From: Ignavibacteriaceae bacterium
GTDB taxonomy: Bacteria > Bacteroidota > Ignavibacteria > Ignavibacteriales > Ignavibacteriaceae
Direction of reading: 5' to 3'
Assembly (NCBI GenBank): GCA_013360295.1
Contig: JABWCL010000015.1
Coordinates: 1-64,000 of the forward strand
DNA: 64,000 bases
The notes beneath the pieces are model-generated. The model did no database searches. It was given only the letters and a program-made list of their open reading frames with translations, and had not been told where the DNA came from. The position numbers and the translations under genes are program-made. Positions 61,276 to 64,000 of the stretch are shown in pieces (within the stretch, counting starts at the first letter, position 1; every line of letters begins with the position of its first letter).

Positions 61276-64000
61276 ATGAAAAAGCTACTTGTAATTTTTC
61301 TGCCGTTTTTCTTAGCGGCAAACATTTCGGCACAAACGGGGAATTTCAGGCAGGTGCCTCTTGCTTTCAAAAACCAGAATTATCTTGCCACGCAAATATT
61401 ACAACTTGATAACAGCACCTTTTTGTTTTTCTATGTTGATTACAGCAGGAATCTTTTCAGTATTAGAAGCACTGACGGCGGTAATTCGTGGAAGGAGCCA
61501 TCTTTGCTGTTACAACTATCGGAAGATCTTATGAATAACTACAATCTTTCCGCGTTTCGGACCGCGTCCGGGAGGATCTTCCTCACTTACCGCGGCGGAT
61601 ATACATATTATGCGTACTCTGACAACGGCGGAGAATCGTGGAATTTTTCTTCAAATTACTATTTCCGGATCGGAACCTCAAGCATTACCCACAGAAGCCA
61701 GTCAATGGGTTCGTTTTTTCAGGCCGCCGGCCAGCCGCTTGTTTATATATTTTCTTTCCAGAACACAAGGCTTAGTTATTTAACATTAGCCAACTCGGAT
61801 ACGGTCTGGTCTCCTTATATTAATATTCCAACTTCACTGACCAACAAAAAAATATTCGAACCGTCTCTTGTCCTTCAACCCGGCGGAAAGTGGATATGCA
61901 GTTTCAGGGCCTGGGATGCGGTTTCCCAAATCTATTCAATACACTCTGTTTCAAGCTCCGATAACGGAGTTACCTGGTCCGCGCCCGTGGAATGGTTAAA
62001 CGGAAGAATACTTTTTCACCGGCTTGTCACAAATTCTTCCGGCGAGCTTACACTTATCTATAACATATTTTCTGATTCCACCGCTTACGGACTGAGTTCC
62101 CTGGTTAACTATGATATCTGTTACAGGACCAGCGTAAATGACGGAGGCGCCTGGAGCAGTGAAAATAAAGTTACGAGATACAAAGGTATGGACTCGGAGT
62201 TCAACGTGGATCCGTATAACAATAAGATCAATATTTCGTTTTTAAGTGAACGTGGTTCCACGCTAGAGGGTTCTTTACTTGGCGATGGCTGGCGCCATTA
62301 TAAGGGTTTTGCGCAGGCTTATTATGGAACCGTTGGAGTTTCAACTGATGAGACTCCGCCCCCCGTTCTTGTTCGAGACCGCATAGTCGGCGATTTGATC
62401 GTTAAAAGCCCCTGGGTATTACAATGTCAGATAATAGGCGACTCGTCAACTGTTGTAACCGCGGAATTTTATCAGAACACAGGGAAGGGGTTTAAACTCG
62501 CGCTTTATGATGACGGGAATCATTCAGATTCTCTTGCCGGCGATGGAATATTTGGGGGTGTTAACGGCGGTATTGTTAATCCAATTAACCAAGGCACCGT
62601 AATTATGGGTTACACGTTATCAGTCTCAAACAGTTCCGGGGCAATAGTTAATTCTTCTGCTTCACAGCTCTTCCTTGCAAATTATACTCCGGTAAATGCG
62701 GGGCTTTTTAATTCAAACAATTTATATATACCTTTTTCAAATGACGGAATAATCGCGGATTTAGATACCGGGGCGGGGGCCGGAGGCAAATATGATAATA
62801 GTGTTTTTCTTTTCTCTTCCGGGTTTTTCCTTTCAGGGCTTGCCGGGATCAATGACTGGGCTAATGGCGTAATGTCCGCGTCCCGTATCCAGGATTATTC
62901 AACCGGCCCGGTCCGCGAATATCCCGGATTTAATTCAATATTTATTGTAAAGGCAAGTGATGCGCCTTTCAGTAAATCGTGGCAGGATTGGCGTTATGCG
63001 GTTGCGGACGGCGCTTCCTTTTATGATGGGAACGGGGATGCAATATATAACCCGGTTGATCTCAATAATAACAGTGTTTGGGACACTAATGAAGACCGCC
63101 CCGATTTGATCGGTGACTTCACCGCCTGGTGTGTCTTTAACGACGGTATTCCTTCCGGTTTAAGACGGTTTTCCAACGTAGACCCAATGGGAATTGAAAT
63201 TCAGCAAACAATCTTTGGGTGGAGCGCCCCCGGTACTCCTCTTAGTAATTCAATGTTTGTCAGGTATTCGTTAATCAACAAGAGCGGATCATACGAAAAA
63301 TTTGACAGTGTTTACTTTTCATTTGCAAGCGATCCCGATTTAGGGGATTATGCTGACGACCTGGTTGGTTCTGATTCATTGTTGAACCTCGGATATGTAT
63401 ATAATTCCGGGCCTGATGACGTTTTTGGAAATAATTGTCCGGCTTTTGGTATTGCTGTGTTACAGGGTCCGCCGGCTTATATACCCGGGAAAACATTCAC
63501 GGACGTAAACGGGAACGGAATATATGATCATGGTTCTGATACTCCGCTTGATACCGCTTTTAATCATAAGGGAAAATATTTATCGCGTGATGCTTTCCCC
63601 GGTGCTGAAAATTTGAAGATGACATCGTTTCAGCATTATATGAGTTCACACCCGACAAACGGAGACCCGAATACAAAAACCGAGTTAAGAAATTATCTGT
63701 TGGGCGGAAGAGATAAATTCGGACAGAGAATAAATCCCTGTACCTGGTCTTTTGGGTCTGTTTATCCGCCGGCAAACTGCGCGCTGGTGAATCCGGAGTA
63801 TTTCTATTCCGGCGACCCGGTCACATCCACCGGGTGGTTGAATAATACCGGTGTTGACCAAAGAATGCTGGTAAATACCGGCCCATTTACCTTAGTAAGA
63901 AATAAAAAAGTAGATATAATAGGCGCTTACAGTGTCGGAAGGCATTCAACAGCATCACTTAATTCGGTGAATGTGCTTAAAGATAATATTACTTATATAA
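61276..64000 (+). CDS. T9SS-type secreted protein, paralogue of the 58163 protein; cut by window end
   Basis: ATG 61276 opens a frame with no stop to base 64000 (908 codons). Signal peptide KKLLVIFLPFFLAANISAQ, then the same plan as the preceding gene: Asp boxes STDGGNSWKEP, SDNGGESWNF and SSDNGVTWS, then the Asp/Asn-rich loops and EDRPDLIGDFTAW. The last visible residues (NSVNVLKDNITYI) align with ASVDELKNNIRYL of the neighbour, so about 100 residues with the sorting domain should lie beyond the edge. The two genes are a tandem duplication that has diverged. Confidence 0.88.
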   Translation, partial: MKKLLVIFLPFFLAANISAQTGNFRQVPLAFKNQNYLATQILQLDNSTFLFFYVDYSRNLFSIRSTDGGNSWKEPSLLLQLSEDLMNNYNLSAFRTASGRIFLTYRGGYTYYAYSDNGGESWNFSSNYYFRIGTSSITHRSQSMGSFFQAAGQPLVYIFSFQNTRLSYLTLANSDTVWSPYINIPTSLTNKKIFEPSLVLQPGGKWICSFRAWDAVSQIYSIHSVSSSDNGVTWSAPVEWLNGRILFHRLVTNSSGELTLIYNIFSDSTAYGLSSLVNYDICYRTSVNDGGAWSSENKVTRYKGMDSEFNVDPYNNKINISFLSERGSTLEGSLLGDGWRHYKGFAQAYYGTVGVSTDETPPPVLVRDRIVGDLIVKSPWVLQCQIIGDSSTVVTAEFYQNTGKGFKLALYDDGNHSDSLAGDGIFGGVNGGIVNPINQGTVIMGYTLSVSNSSGAIVNSSASQLFLANYTPVNAGLFNSNNLYIPFSNDGIIADLDTGAGAGGKYDNSVFLFSSGFFLSGLAGINDWANGVMSASRIQDYSTGPVREYPGFNSIFIVKASDAPFSKSWQDWRYAVADGASFYDGNGDAIYNPVDLNNNSVWDTNEDRPDLIGDFTAWCVFNDGIPSGLRRFSNVDPMGIEIQQTIFGWSAPGTPLSNSMFVRYSLINKSGSYEKFDSVYFSFASDPDLGDYADDLVGSDSLLNLGYVYNSGPDDVFGNNCPAFGIAVLQGPPAYIPGKTFTDVNGNGIYDHGSDTPLDTAFNHKGKYLSRDAFPGAENLKMTSFQHYMSSHPTNGDPNTKTELRNYLLGGRDKFGQRINPCTWSFGSVYPPANCALVNPEYFYSGDPVTSTGWLNNTGVDQRMLVNTGPFTLVRNKKVDIIGAYSVGRHSTASLNSVNVLKDNITYI

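Overview
The window looks like chromosome from a free-living, Gram-negative member of the Bacteroidota/Chlorobiota side of the tree, most likely an Ignavibacteria-type organism. Evidence: several secreted proteins end in a type IX secretion (T9SS) sorting domain with the NYPNPFNP signature common in that group; an S46 dipeptidyl-peptidase, a DUF4954 protein and a FISUMP-domain protein are present; and two upstream regions carry TAnnTTTG, the -7 box of Bacteroidota-type promoters. Many genes nevertheless have clear Shine-Dalgarno sequences. I saw no tRNA, rRNA, CRISPR array, transposase or phage gene, so the taxonomic call rests on protein signatures only.

Layout. 1-10.0 kb (minus strand): a large secreted protein split by an in-frame TGA, a T9SS repeat protein, a VanX-like D-Ala-D-Ala dipeptidase, a NarL-type response regulator, a GNAT acetyltransferase, two small membrane proteins and a pair of sugar ABC permeases. 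10.4-18.1 kb (plus): a 2028-residue multi-PAS hybrid histidine kinase followed directly by a second hybrid kinase, closed by a strong terminator. 18.2-20.3 kb (minus): an S46 peptidase. 20.7-38.4 kb (plus): a compact exopolysaccharide cluster of about 16 genes, most abutting or overlapping their neighbours. 38.4-44.8 kb (minus): small proteins, a DUF4954 beta-helix protein, glucosamine-6-phosphate deaminase, an ADP-forming acyl-CoA synthetase and an acyl carrier protein. 45.3-53.8 kb (minus): FISUMP and T9SS proteins, two related tiny membrane proteins, response regulators, a beta-propeller sensor kinase and another T9SS protein. 54.2-64 kb (mixed strands): TPR, Trm112-like, YARHG-domain and PDZ-hydrolase genes, then two tandem Asp-box T9SS proteins, the second cut by the window edge.

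How the genes work together. The most notable system is the polysaccharide cluster. It starts with a REC-REC-PP2C phosphatase and includes a STAS antagonist and an RsbW-like ATPase, i.e. all three parts of a partner-switching module, with a glycosyltransferase between the phosphatase and the STAS gene. These are followed by a fused nucleotidyltransferase/phosphoglycosyl transferase, a half-length TolC-like protein, a Wzz/Wzc-like protein with degraded kinase motifs, five further glycosyltransferases, a Wzx flippase, a Wzy-like polymerase, an acetyltransferase and a previously easy-to-miss 42-residue membrane protein. The arrangement suggests that polymer synthesis is switched post-translationally by a phosphorylation signal; this is inference from gene order and motifs. 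Dispersed non-coding repeats (a 31-bp tandem array with a perfect palindrome, and AT-rich elements at gene 3' ends) occupy the gaps of the second half.
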